Source: Bolinopsis microptera
Lineage: Eukaryota > Ctenophora > Tentaculata > Lobata > Bolinopsidae
Length of the DNA stretch: 64,000 bases
Reading direction: 5' to 3'
Assembly (NCBI RefSeq): GCF_026151205.1
Contig: NC_087073.1
Span: 9,438,411-9,502,410 of the forward strand
Positions within the stretch are counted from its first letter, which is position 1; every line of letters begins with the position of its first letter. Under the pieces are notes generated by a model that saw only the letters and a list, made by a program, of their open reading frames with translations, searched no databases and was not told the DNA's origin. Shown here piece by piece: positions 48,775-61,000 of the stretch. Position numbers and translations under genes: made by a program.

Positions 48775-48940
48775 TTCGTTGAGGGATGAAGGTTGCAGGT
48801 GAAAGGGTTGGTTGAGCGAGGTAGGTTGCTGGTGAAGGGGTTGGTTGCGTTAGGTAGGCTGGTGGTGAATGAGTTGGTTGAGGGATGAAGGTTGCTGGTG
48901 AAGGGGTTGGTTGAGTGAGGTGGACTGCTGGTGCTTCTTT
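48775..48940. repeat. Short minisatellite at the centre of the inverted array
   Basis: About five copies of a unit of roughly 30-36 bases with GGTTG...GAGGTAGG or GGATGAAGGTTGC...GGTGAAGGG. On the minus strand it reads as repeats of NPFTSNLHPSTN, but there is no start, splice context or similarity to support a protein. Confidence 0.7.
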
Positions 48941-50070
48941 GAACTGGTAGATAAAGAGGTAGGCTCATCAATTTAGTGAAGGGATTCATTGTCGTTGTAG
49001 TTGTTGTGGTTAACAGAGAGGGAAAATGATTTGTATAACTTAATTATCTATTTATTCTCTTCTTATTCATTAACAAGCTTGCTAAGTTAATCCTATTGCT
49101 GATGACCTGATCTGATCTTACGCCTCTACATCCGATCACACCAAATAAGATCGGATAACCTTGCTACGCTCGGATCACCTTATTCAGATCACATCTTTAT
49201 TTGCTTCCACACATCTATTACACGAAGTGATGTGATACAAATGAAACTGATGTGATCTAAATATAGGGTGTACATTGTGTGACTGTCTGACTGTTTATGG
49301 AATCACTGCATGCCCAGAACCGATACGAGGGGTGCAGAATACCGAACCATCTTAACAGTACAGTAAATGAATAGTCTGTTGATTGGCCTTATGACTCTTT
49401 CGTAAACCCTTTGCAATTGCTCAGAGCGGTTTAAAATTGGTCGGAAGGTGTTTGTATTGGTCCTAAGACCACTCGAATTGGAACATTTTGGAACATTGGT
49501 AACATCGGTTCTAGACATGCAGTGATTCCCAAACTTGGTTTGAGTGGTCCTAGGACTAATATAAACACTTTCCGACCAATTTTAAACCGTTCTGAGCATT
49601 TTTAGGACAATATTCATTTTTGTTCATTTTCGTTCATTCCATGAACCTGGGTAATGTTATTTGAGTTTTGATGGCTCTTAGGCCTAGTTTTTACCTATAT
49701 CCATCTTAGAAAACCGAATTGAGGCTTCCCAGCACTTAAATACTGCCAATACTTCGATGTGCCCATGTTCCAAAAATCTGGATTCTCAGGAGGATTATTG
49801 TGCCAAAATTGGAACATTTTGGAACATTGGTAACATCGGTTCTAGACATGCAGTGATTCCCAAACTTGGTTTGAGTGGTCCTAGGACTAATATAAACACT
49901 TTCCGACCAATTTTAAACCGTTCTGAGCATTTTTAGGACAATATTCATTTCTGTTCATTTTCGTTCATTCCATGAACCTGGGTAATGTTATTTGAGTTTT
50001 GATGGCTCTTAGGCCTAGTTTTTACCTATATCCATCTTAGAAAACCGAATTGAGGCTTCCCAGCACTTAA

Positions 50071-50813
50071 GGGGGCCGGGGGGGGGGGGGGGGGGGGGGG
50101 GGGTCTTCATCAAAATTCTCTCGAAATTGATTTTATAGTTGTTTCTGATACAGGGGAGTGAAATCTATCAGCTGCTTTTGGTCCCATGGAAAAATATTGT
50201 TCCTAGCCAAAATTATCGCCAGTCAAAGGTCAGCGCTCATGTGTAATTGTATTGCGCGAGCGATTTTCAATCGCGCGCCCTGAAAATAGAGTCTAAAAAT
50301 CTATCTTCTCCTACATTTTTTGAGCAATCACCCTGAAACTTTCAGGATATGTTCTAGGGATCATTTAGAAGATATCTGTCGAGCCGAATTTTGAGATAGG
50401 CCTTAGAAGATTTTTTATTCAATTTTGAAAATCTTGGACCTCATTTTTTTACGATTTTTCCAGGTCCAAGATTTTCAAAATTGAATAAAAAATCTTCTAA
50501 GGCCTATCTCAAAATTCGGCTCGACAGATATCTTCTAAATGATCCCTAGAACATATCCTGAAAGTTTCAGGGTGATTGCTCAAAAAATGTAGGAGAAGAT
50601 AGATTTTTAAACTCGATTTTCAGGGCGCGCGATTGAAAATCGCTCGCGCAATACAATTACACATGAGCGCTGACCTTTGACTGGCGATAATTTTGGCTAG
50701 GAACAATATTTTTCCATGGGACCAAAAGCAGCTGATAGATATCACTCCCCTCTATCAGAAACAACTATAAAATCAATTTCGAGAGAATTTTGATGAAGAC
50801 CCCCCCGGCCCCC
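50071..50813. mobile_element. TTAA-flanked fold-back element, copy 2
   Basis: This is the same 0.73-kb inverted-repeat element as at 4384-5109, here with a longer G run. It interrupts a 330-bp repeat unit. Sibling units read CAGCACTTAAATACAGCC without interruption, whereas here the sequence is CAGCACTTAA, element, TTAAATACAGCC. This proves a TTAA target duplication and shows that the insertion came after the array formed. Confidence 0.93.
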
Positions 50814-52580
50814 TTAAATACAGCCAATACTTCGATGTGCCCATGTTCCAAAAATCTGGATTCTCAGGAGAATTATTTTGCAAAATTGGAACATTTTGGA
50901 ACATTGGTAACATCGGTTCTAGACATGCAGTGATTCCCAAACTTGGTTTGAGTGGTCCTAGGACTAATATAAACACTTTCCGACCAATTTTAAACCGTTC
51001 TGAGTATTTTTAGGACAATATTCATTTTTGTTCATTCTCGTTCATTCCATGAACCTGGGTAATGTTATTTGACTTTTGATGGCTCTAAGGCCTAGTTTTT
51101 ACCGATATCCATCTTAGAAAACCGAATTGAGGCTTCCCAGCACTTAAATACAGCCAATACTTCGACGTGCCCATGTTCCAAAAATCTGGATTCTCAGGAG
51201 GATTATTGTGCCAAAATTGGAACATTTTGGAACATTGGTAACATCGGTTCTAGACATGCAGTGATTCCCAAACTTGGTTTGAGTGGTCCTAGGACTAATA
51301 TAAACACTTTCCGACCAATTTTAAACCGTTCTGAGCATTTTTAGGACAATATTCATTTTTGTTCATTTTCGTTCATTCCATGAACCTGGGTAATGTTATT
51401 TGAGTTTTGATGGTTCTTAGGCCTAGTTTTTACCTATATCCATCTTTGAAAACCGATTTGAGGCTTCCCAGCACTTAAATACAGCCAATACTTCGATGTG
51501 CCCATGTTCCAAAAATCTGGATTCTCAGGAGGATTATTGTGACATAATTGGAACATTTTGGAACATTAGTAACATTGGTTCTAGACATGCAGTGATTCCC
51601 AAACTTGGTTTGAGTGGTCCTAGGACTAATATAAACACTTTCCGACCAATTTTAAACCGTTCTGAGCATTTTTAGGACAATATTCATTTTTGTTCATTTT
51701 CGTTCATTCCATGAACCTGGGTAATGTTATTTGAGTTTTGATTGCTCTTAGGCCTAGTTTTTACCTATATCCATCTTAGAAAACCGAATTGAGGCTTCCC
51801 AGCACTTAAATACAGCCAATACTTCGATGTGCCCATGTTCCAAAAATCTGGATTCTCAGGAGGATTATTGTGCCAAAATTGGAACATTTTGGAACATAGG
51901 TAACATCGGTTCTAGACATGCAGTGATTCCCAAACTTGGTTTAAGTGGTCCTAGGACTAATATAAACACTTTCCGACCAATTTTAAACCGTTCTGAGCAT
52001 TTTTAGGACAATATTCATTTTTGTTCATTTTCGTTCATTCCATGAACCTGGGTAATGTTATTTGAGTTTTGATGGCTCTTAGGCCTAGTTTTTACCTATA
52101 TCCATCTTAGAAAACCGAATTGAGGCTTCCCAGCACTTAAATACAGCCAATACTTCGATGTGCCCATGTTCCAAAAATCTGGATTCTCAGGAGGATTATT
52201 GTGACAAAATTGGAACATTTTGGAACATTGGTAACATCGGTTCTAGACATGCAGTGATTCCCAAACTTGGTTTGAGTGGTCCTAGGACTAATATAAACAC
52301 TTTCCGACCAATTTTAAACCGTTCTGAGCATTTTTAGGACAATATTCATTTTTGTTCATTTCGTTCATTCCATGAACCTGGGTAATGTTATGCTACTTTC
52401 GATGGCCCCTAGACCTAGCTTGCAAATATATCCATCATTTACAATTATTTTTGGCACTATTTTGAGCTCATTAGGGCAAATAAATGCATGGCACACATTT
52501 GGCACAATTTTGGCACATGTTCCAAAAATGTTCCAAAAATGTTCCAAAAATCTGGATTCATCAACTCTTCCAGAAAATAC

Positions 52581-53610
52581 ATCGTGCAGTTGGGGCTATA
52601 CTGCCCCACACAAATGACTTCGAAATATTAATATATTATGAGGTGTAAGACTGAATCATAGATTTACGGTGTATGGAACGGTCAAAAGGAGGAAATTGTG
52701 TGAATAAATATGAGATGTTGCTCAGTATTGTAAATTATTGTAAATTAACAAAAGGTGGTTATGCAGGTAGGCTTGCAGCAAAATTAGAATGCTTGAACAC
52801 ACGTAGTGATACATGGATACAAGAACGCATTTTACTGTGATCAGTTTACCAATATAAAGCATAAAAGCACAATGGGATAAATTGAGAATCAAGTTTTGCC
52901 TATGGCACCCAAAAGTCGACATTTGCTTTGGAACTGGTGAGCGACAAATTACACCCACGATGATTTACAGCTTTACAGTTTGTGAATCTAAAACTTATTT
53001 TTACAAATTTATATTATTTGACAGAAAATTCTGAATTTGAAAGACACTCCTCCATCTTCCCTCGTAAGAGAAATCGTATGTTTATGTTTTGCAGTGAGCA
53101 GATCAATTGAGAAATTCATTTTCGCAATAATAGCCATTCGTATCTTCATTATATATGCAGAGTGGCAGGTGAACCCATCTTTCTAGAAAAGATACAAGAT
53201 GTATTAATAAAACTAGATTTCTGACGAAACAGTGGAAATTAGCATTTCCTCTTGGAAAAGTATGTCATCGGAAGCAGAAGTTCTTATCAAGGATCTGCAA
53301 GGTACTCTTATCAATGCTGATATAGCAGCAGAACTGCCACTATCAGTATCACAGAACTGGACGCCATTGATAATACACATCATTGAACGACGAACGTCTA
53401 CCGACTACTTTGTTTCAGTGCATTACATCATCCATTCTAAGTAAATCTAATTATGATCGCAAACTTTTAAAGTTTAATGGGTTAAAGACTTGAAAAGTCA
53501 GTAGAGATAGTTTTGTGCGATTGACGAATGTAAATGGAAACTTTCTCTCCTTACAACAGCAAAAGTAGTACGAACAAAAAGAAACTAGCCTCACAACGAC
53601 AAATCCTTAC
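52581..53610. other. Intron-like spacer
   Basis: No repeat or gene was recognised. The plus-strand open frame at 53232-53444 (70 codons) has no splice support or familiar similarity. Confidence 0.4.
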
Positions 53611-53787
53611 CTTGCACTTGACGATAGTCCAGTCACCTTGCTTGATCTCGTGAACTAAGAAGTGCTGCTGGATATTAATACCGTCTAGTGTAAGCTGCAC
53701 TCTCGTCAGTCCCTCCTCCTCCTTCCCCTCGACCTTGTCTATGTGTATCAGTATGTTCAGACATGGACACCCTAGTATCGTCATTCC
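53611..53787 (-). CDS. Internal coding exon, probably 5' part of the PRAS40-like gene
   Basis: This is an open phase 0-0 exon of 59 codons with a TATAG acceptor side and a GTAAGG donor. It encodes GMTILGCPCLNILIHIDKVE and then TRVQLTLDGINIQQHFLVHE and QGDWTIVKCK. Joined to 44905-45030 it reads WTIVKCK-VCNCATHKKF without breaking frame. The alternating hydrophobic pattern suggests a beta-rich fold. I do not recognise the family. It may instead belong to a separate gene. No upstream exon with a start codon was found. Confidence 0.55.
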
Positions 53788-53998
53788 CTATAACAAGTTA
53801 TATAACTTATTTAATATAATAACTGATAAAATATTTGAATATTATAAATACACACAACGCCTTATCTAAGATTTTACATGTTTATGATTATCAATACAAT
53901 ATCTTATGTTTAGAGAGAGAGAGAGAGATTGTTTAAAGGGATATATTATTTATCTATATCTATTTTGTCATTGAAAATACACATTTCTTGTCAACATA

Positions 53999-54939
53999 AC
54001 GGGTGATGACTAAAAAATGGGACTTTTTTCAAGGGTCTTTTTAGTGTCGATAAAACTATTTTTGGTTCAAACCAATGAAACAGCGTTGTAAAGCGGGCAA
54101 TTTTGAACAAGTATGGTCAATGACAAGCGCCCATGAGCCCATTTTGATTGGTTCAGGAGGGCTTCTTTCTTCAAGCTCAAAAATTCGTCTGTACAGTTGG
54201 GCCTAAAATCGTGTTGGCTCAGTCTGTTCTTTTGTGCCCTAGGGCCCATGTATGCTTGTTAGCCATATTCCGGGCATGTACATGTGTTGCCAGGATCCTA
54301 AAGAAGTCCTCTATAGGTTGAAATTGTCAAAATTTACTTTGGTCGATCACTTTTGGGACGAAATTAACCCTATGGCAAATAAAGATGTGGTTTTCATAGA
54401 AAAATACGATCTAGCCCCATCCTAACGAACCACCTTCCACCCTTTGGGGATATTTTCTTGTAGGAACAACACCAGGCAAGGCTCCAAGCACTTTGATTTT
54501 TACGTGGTACCATTATAGACCATGCTAAAGCCGATAGTTGACCTAGCCTCGATCTTTCACACGGTAAAATTTTACCCCTCAGGTGGTTTTGAGCTTAAAT
54601 ATCTTCTTACTGGTTTTAGCTACGCTGATGGGTGTTGAACCCTCGTCTTAAGCATACAATTCGGCATACTCTCTGCTAAATATCTTTTGGTATGGAAGCT
54701 TTAACTACCTGTGAGGCGACTTCTGTGAACAGTGCTTTACTGTAAAACTTTTATAGGACCCCTCCCCTAGTTCGAGACCATTATCGGGGAAAAAGATCAA
54801 CCAATTTGATCAAATGGGGGCGGAAACTGTTCGAGTATCGTTCAGAGTAACTGGTGGTTGTGGTAAAATATCAAAATTTGGTTCAGGTGGAATCTGAGGG
54901 CTAAAAAACATGTAGTCCCATTTTTTATTCATCACCCGT
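53999..54939. mobile_element. 941-bp Tc1/mariner-like non-autonomous element
   Basis: The terminal inverted repeats are ACGGGTGATGACTAAAAAAT...GGGACT and its near-exact reverse complement at about 54915-54939. They are flanked by TA at 53997-53998 and 54940-54941. The interior has no transposase frame. Confidence 0.7.
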
Positions 54940-55291
54940 TATACTTAATGTTATAAATATGAGTATGGACATCGGAAATCGTACCACTAATAAATCTGGG
55001 GATGTGCTACCGTAAAGATTTGAACTGAAGGAAAGATAAATTGAAAAACAATACATAACAGTGGGGGGGGGGGGGGGAGGGGGGGGGGAATGCCTAAACA
55101 ATCAAACTTATCATATAATTGTAAAAATATGGCTGATTAAAATTCTGTCCCAACTCCAAGCAAGAAAAAATAAAGACTATCGGACAGACAGAATTGGGAA
55201 CGAAACTAAAGACAAAATTAGTCCGGACCGACTGTATTCGGTCCCTGCAGACGGGCCCTCTCCATTTACAATGATTACAACGTTCTCGGTT

Positions 55292-56485
55292 CTATCCCAA
55301 ATCTATTACGGTTTTGCTTGACTTTCCCTCTGCAGTACCACTACCTGATATCATTCTTTTACTAAAATCCTCACAATTCCCAGGCTCAAGTTTTGAAACA
55401 ATTTCTCCGTAATCCTGGTAGTGTTTCCTGAAGTAGTGTCCAGTGAGGGTTATGAAGCTGGGAAATTCACCGTAACACAGCGGACAAGTGAAAAGATTCA
55501 GTCCGTGGTAGCGACAACAGTTACATTTATCATAATTTACATGACGAAACATTATGGGAATTTTACAATGTTTGTATGCTATATTGCACGTCTTTACTTT
55601 GCTGGAAGTGGAAGGGTGAAGATGACAGTCAGCATAAACACAGTATGCATGACAAGTTTCTAGAAACTCGGAGTATTGACGGGTTATATTAAGAGGGCAC
55701 CGAGAACACCAGCCTGTTAACAGGTTATAGTTCTCCAGGAAAAATTGACAGGCCGAGTCTGAGTGATCATCCGACAAGGCTTCGTTGCTGAAAGTTTTCG
55801 GGCATTTCAGACAGCGGAAAACTTTCTTTTGGTGCAACATCCCAAAGTTTGAAGCAACATTAAAGGCGATGTCCCATTCGATACGATGTTTATGCACCAA
55901 ATGCAGATACAAGTTTTCGCAAAAATAAAAACCACTTTTGCAAAAATGACATACATATATCGATTCATATTGATATTGAGGAGTAAGTCCAGCAATCTTG
56001 TCCTTTGCACTCACGCCTTTAGAATGCTTCACAACCTTGTGTCTTTGATACATGAAAGGAGATGTGGTGGCCCAAATATGAAAGGATTTGTTGTGTTTTG
56101 AACCCGTTGATGAAGTACAATCCAAACATTTCCACTTTGACTTAGGTTTTGAGGGTGACTTATCAAGATGAATAAGATCAATGTGCACTAGAAGGACGGA
56201 GACAGAAGTAAACTCGCTCTTGCATATGAAACACAAGGTATCATTCTCATGCACTGACTTGATGTGACTGATGAGGCTCTGTTTTTCAACGAATTCCTTT
56301 TCACACAGAAAACAAAGAAATAATTCAGCATTAATAATTTCACATTCTTCCTGGAAAGACTGATCACTCGACCTGATAAGAGCAGATTCTGGGAAGTAAG
56401 CTTCACTCTCGGTTTCAGAGATAGGTTCAGTTTCAATGTTCAGCTCTACGTTATCCCAGTTTACAGGTTCTTCGGTGTCTTCCAT
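55292..56485 (-). CDS. C2H2 zinc-finger protein, single coding exon
   Basis: A 397-codon open frame. I chose the ATG at 56485 (MEDTEEPVNW) rather than 56530 because a TTTCAG acceptor lies just upstream of it, suggesting a 5' UTR intron. The N-terminus is acidic. Fingers visible in order are CFLCEKEF...HIKSVH, CFICKSEF...HIDLIH, a longer atypical CLDC...H...H, CHFCKSGF...HLVHKH, CLKCPKTF with a cysteine in the last position, and CPLCYGEF...HYFRKHY. There is also a cysteine-rich stretch (CNCCRYHG). Linkers are not the TGEKP type, so tandem DNA binding as in KRAB-type proteins is not implied. It is probably nuclear. I do not recognise the specific orthologue. Confidence 0.8.
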   Translation of the reverse strand: MEDTEEPVNWDNVELNIETEPISETESEAYFPESALIRSSDQSFQEECEIINAELFLCFLCEKEFVEKQSLISHIKSVHENDTLCFICKSEFTSVSVLLVHIDLIHLDKSPSKPKSKWKCLDCTSSTGSKHNKSFHIWATTSPFMYQRHKVVKHSKGVSAKDKIAGLTPQYQYESIYVCHFCKSGFYFCENLYLHLVHKHRIEWDIAFNVASNFGMLHQKKVFRCLKCPKTFSNEALSDDHSDSACQFFLENYNLLTGWCSRCPLNITRQYSEFLETCHAYCVYADCHLHPSTSSKVKTCNIAYKHCKIPIMFRHVNYDKCNCCRYHGLNLFTCPLCYGEFPSFITLTGHYFRKHYQDYGEIVSKLEPGNCEDFSKRMISGSGTAEGKSSKTVIDLG

Positions 56486-56869
56486 GGTTATTGTCAAGCT
56501 GAAACGATAAGTTAGAGAAGTAGTAAACATCGCAACACTAATATTTCAACATATGCTGAGTATTTTCAACATTAGTTTACAGTTTTTTGCTTTTTGCTTT
56601 AAGATGTCTTCAAAATCATCGTACACCATAAGAAAAGTGCATTTATGATAATTCTAACCGGTGTTTAATAATCAAATGAGGGGTTTTTAATTTTAGTTCG
56701 CATATTTTCATAAAGGCTGGGTTCATTATATCGTAATTACAATACCAATTTAAGAAATACGAAATTTTCGCAAACGGTATAATTGACCGAGAAATTAGTG
56801 GTAACTTAATATGGATGTTCTATAAATAGCACCACGAAAAGATAATATGGCATTAAGATGGTCAGTGAC

Positions 56870-56932
56870 CTCTTTATCTTTCAGGACTGACCAGTGACCA
56901 TTGGTCACTGGTCAGTCCTGAAAGATAAAGAG
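56870..56932. repeat. Perfect 31-bp-arm palindrome
   Basis: CTCTTTATCTTTCAGGACTG and the following bases to 56900 are exactly mirrored in 56902-56932, leaving a single central base. It could extrude as a cruciform or, if transcribed, form a 31-bp hairpin. There is no flanking open frame. Confidence 0.9.
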
Positions 56933-57230
56933 TGAAAACTTTCAGTCTTTTAAACCACGAACTTAAGCCATTAGATAACATTACTATAATCTTTTAAAAT
57001 GTTTTCAGGTCTAAGTATAATATGATCCTATAATATGGTCCACTTGAAGTTTATGAGATAGAAACAAGTATCATTTGAGAATAACATCCATTTTGAGAGC
57101 AAAATAAATGATATTATACTATTATCAAATTTTTAAATTTCAAAATTCTGTTTTCTGTTGAAGAAGTGATTTGAAATTACGAATCTTCTAAACTTGAACT
57201 ACTTTCTAAATTACAATATAAATCATCAAT

Positions 57231-57336
57231 TACTATTCAAAGTGTGTGTAACATATATATTTTAAATACTTTACTTTATATATATATATAAAGTAAAGTA
57301 TTTAAAATATGTATGTTACACACACTTTGAATAGTA
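57231..57336. repeat. AT-rich ~50-bp-arm palindrome
   Basis: The left arm contains ACTATTCAAAGTGTGTGTAA and TTTAAATACTTTACTTTATA; the right arm is the reverse complement with one or two mismatches around a TATATA centre. It is probably a fold-back MITE. Confidence 0.88.
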
Positions 57337-58015
57337 TATATACTTAATGCTGCCACGCGACTTAGTCACTGTACATGTACAGTGTCATGACAAAAAGTAT
57401 CATATCAGGTAGTTAGATGGCAGAGAACTATCGCTAGTGGTTTCAAGCAGTCTGATCAAATCACATAACTGAACTAATAACTGCAATTCAGCAAGCAATA
57501 AGGGAAACCCAACACGACGTCTGCTCTTGAGTGCGTAATATCTATTTGTTTTAAGTGCAAATTACCAAGGTTTTAGACTTTTATAACTCATAACAAGTTC
57601 ATCAATACCCAATTCTTTGAAAGTAATACTTGGCAAATTTATCAAGTCACTAATGTTCAAACGATCATCAGACATCGACTACAAATAAGACTTTATCGTA
57701 GTTTGTGCGATCCATAAATTCTTCGGGTTCTTGCATGTTGCATAGGGAGAAAAGTTAACTGTATATATCCAGTAATTACGAGTTTCGGATTAAAGCAGTG
57801 CAGGCGTTTGGTGATAAGCTGTACAAATTTCTTAAAAAACCTTATAAAAATTATAAAATTTACGGTTATTTAAGGTCGAATAAATTATGTCAACATATAA
57901 AATCAAAGCATGCTTAAAACATTTAAGGGATAAAAATATTAACAAATATGTACATATTCTGATTAAATATGATTAAATAGAGTACTAGTATGGTAGTGGT
58001 GTGTTATTACAAATG

Positions 58016-61000
58016 TCATTGAGTTGGTTCTGGAGAACCCGGATCTGCCAAGAACCCGAAATCTTCCTCCAGTTCTAATTTCTTCTCCTCTTCTTCCAGA
58101 GTCAAGCTGTCAGCGTGCGACATGGTATGCCTGAGTGATTCCAACATTACCAGCTCATTATCTATATTCTACAGAAAACTATTTCTCTTCGACATGCGAC
58201 TCCTCCTTAATCAGGACGAGCTGAGGCCAAATTATGTAATAACAGCTCAGAGATAACATTATATCCTACTAAATGTGTCTTGTTAACCTTTCGGCTTTCA
58301 CCGATTTAATGCCATCTGCACGAGTCCTATTTTTAGCGATTATAAAATGATGAATGGAAAAAACAATAAGGTAGCAAACTATGAAGTGACATGAGAATAG
58401 GAAATATCAGATAACATGTTGATAATCAAATTTCCAGAAACCTCCACAAAACGGTGTAACATACTTTTCCAGTACTTCGAGTATCTCCTCCCGCTTGTAG
58501 ATTCTGGCAACATCGAAGGGGGTATCATTGAATCTGTCGCTGGCGAAGGGGTGGCTGCCACTGTCTAGCAAGAGCTGTGCTATCTTCTTGTGCCCAGCTT
58601 CCACAGCGCAGTGTAAAGGTGTCCACCCGTTATTCATTCTAGCATTGATACTGGCACCTGCAAAGTTATAATACTGAAACAGATCGGATTCGTCATTAAC
58701 AACTTCTAATCGGATACTTTTTAGCACGCAGCTGTATAGTATGTAATACCACTGTTATCAAAAACAGATCCTAAAATGGGAAAGGTCAGATAATTAACCT
58801 GCATAAATAAGGCTCTTAGTGACGAAGTAATGTCCATTAGTGACAGCCCAGTGTAACGGAGTCCTGCCTCCCCACTCTACGTCCTTCTCGCTCACATTCA
58901 CACCTGATTCATAAGGAGATTATAGAAAAATATAGAAATGTTTATAGAGAGAAATCAGTATAGAGTAATAGCAGTGCCCCGCCCCAGCCTTGTAGCTATT
59001 AGATTTAGTTATAATTCCAGTCTATGGTATACTTTGTATTGTTCTCCTTTAGGTCCCATTATATAGCCTTCGAAAGTTCGGGAAATCAGGTCCCATATAG
59101 CCTTTGAAGTTGGGGACCAAGAACAATACAAAGTATAAGATAGACTGCAACAATCGGAGAATTATACCTTAACCTAATAGCTACATGGGGTGGGGCACTG
59201 CAATATTTGTCTCGATGTGCCCTAGAAAGAACCCTACCTCATTAAATAAGAGATCAGAGCTTATATCAAAATGTTGCCACTTTAGAAAATTTGTAGTTAA
59301 AAATTCATTTTAGCACTGTGTCATATTATAATTATTACTGTTTATGTTATTTTAATTGTATTTATGTCCCTGATGATTGATTGATGATTCATACACAAAA
59401 CTTAGAGTTGAATAAATAAGTTTAGTTTGCTTTGTACGAAATCATAATAGCTCCTAAGTCATATCAGTTGAGCACTTTGCAACGTTGGGAACACTCACAT
59501 TTGTATAATGATAATACAGTAAGAGCATTAGAGCGAGGCATTACAATTAGGTATGTTGAATGTAGGTGCTATTTATATTTATATTTATTTGTATGGTGTA
59601 ATATAATATTTGTAAGAGCTAAGAAATCCTAAGAATCACTGGTCGGAACACATTGAGAGCATAAAATGCACTAAAAACATTTAATTTCTACCTAGCTTTG
59701 GATAATATTCCTAATGTTTGTCCATAATGTCTGAACCGATATAAAAGTGCATAATCTTGACATTTCCATACCAAGTCTCGCTCGTACTTGAAAAGGTCTC
59801 CTCCTAGTCTCGCTTGAGTGACTCAAATGTACATCAAGGTTGGGTATATTTTAATAACGAAGCGTGTAATAAATGTTAGAATTTATCTATTTATTTACAG
59901 CTTTAGTCCTAGTATCAAAGACATTCCAGTATAAACATCTATTGCGCATTTGTTACCAAGCTTGGCTATCCGCAACCCTCTCATAATTGCGTCAATTAGG
60001 AGCCTTTTTCATAAAATGTTATTATTTTGCTATTGTCCCCAGTATGCAAACAAAGGGAGCGCACCTTCTGTCATAACATATTACAAAATATTATGTATTG
60101 TTATGTGGCACGAAACTATTACATTCACGTTACATGATACATCACAGTATGGCCAAGCTCACGTTTTATGACACACTTGCTCTGTTGTTTCTAATTCTTC
60201 CGCTTAACTTTTTCCCAAACACCAGATCATGTTCAATCTCCGAGATTATAAGTACAGCAACAGAACAGCTTACGGCATTGACAGTCTCACAACAAGATAC
60301 ACTTGGGCCGGATACTTTCTATTTGTCATTGCCTCATCTTTGTTAGGAGACACAGCCATTCTTATAGCATCCATGAAGTACAAGGCCTTTAAGCTTCATA
60401 AAATGATCGTTGTCATCATTCAGCACATGGCAATTTGTGACCTGATGGTTTCCGTTACAAACATATTACCGATATTCGTTTCTGTGATCGCAGATAAATG
60501 GGTGTTTGGCAACATCCTGTGCTTTTTGAACTGTTTTGCAAAATACTATTTCATTTCTGCAAGTAATTTTCTCATTTGTACTTTGACTACGTGTAAGTTG
60601 CTCCTCCTGAAATATCCCCTCCGGATATCCCCCTTCACAACATTGAAGAGATCCCACATGGTCTGTGCGGCTTGTTGGTTTGCAGCTTTATCCACACCTG
60701 TCACAGCCTTTCTTGTAGATTGGAGGGATACCTTTTTTTCCTATAGAAGGTATGCATGCGATTTTGGTTTCTCATCAGACATCTGGCTATGGCTGCAGCC
60801 CTTGCTTGCACTGCTGGTGTTATTTGTGCCAACTTGTTTGGTTGTCACGACCACTGCTTATTTGCTAGTTGTAGCTCAGAAGGTTGTTCGCCGAGGCCGA
60901 GAATGTCTGAAGAAGCAAGGACTCATGGCAATTACTCTCACAGCATCAGTCTACTGCATCTCTATCTTACCAGAGGTTGTGTACCGTGTTGGGGCATCCA

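Larger units (their letters stand above)
46431..52580. repeat. 6-kb inverted array of a ~330-bp repeat
   Basis: Seven plus-oriented units start at GGAACATGGG[CG]ACATCG near 46482, 46772, 47102, 47411, 47743, 48073 and 48404. Six or more reverse-oriented units carry CGATGTGCCCATGTTCC near 49757, 50833, 51163, 51497, 51829 and 52160. The switch in orientation is near 49477, after a spacer at 48600-49290. The outer flanks are also inverted copies (GATGAATCC near 46454, GGATTCATC near 52553), so the whole block may be one element with arrayed terminal repeats. No protein-coding capacity was found. It lies between exons 53611-53787 and 44905-45030. Confidence 0.88.
56486..58015. other. Intergenic with two long hairpins
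   Basis: This is AT-rich spacer between the zinc-finger and ankyrin genes. It contains the palindromes at 56870-56932 and 57231-57336. No open frame was supported. Confidence 0.6.

Noticed and set aside
48762-48989. Minus-strand repeat peptide NPFTSNLHPSTN
   Set aside because: It is a translation of a short minisatellite and lacks gene context.
53232-53444. 70-codon plus-strand frame
   Set aside because: No splice signals fitting a gene model and no familiar family.
55421-56101. Plus-strand frames opposite the zinc-finger gene
   Set aside because: Antisense shadows of the cysteine- and histidine-rich coding exon.
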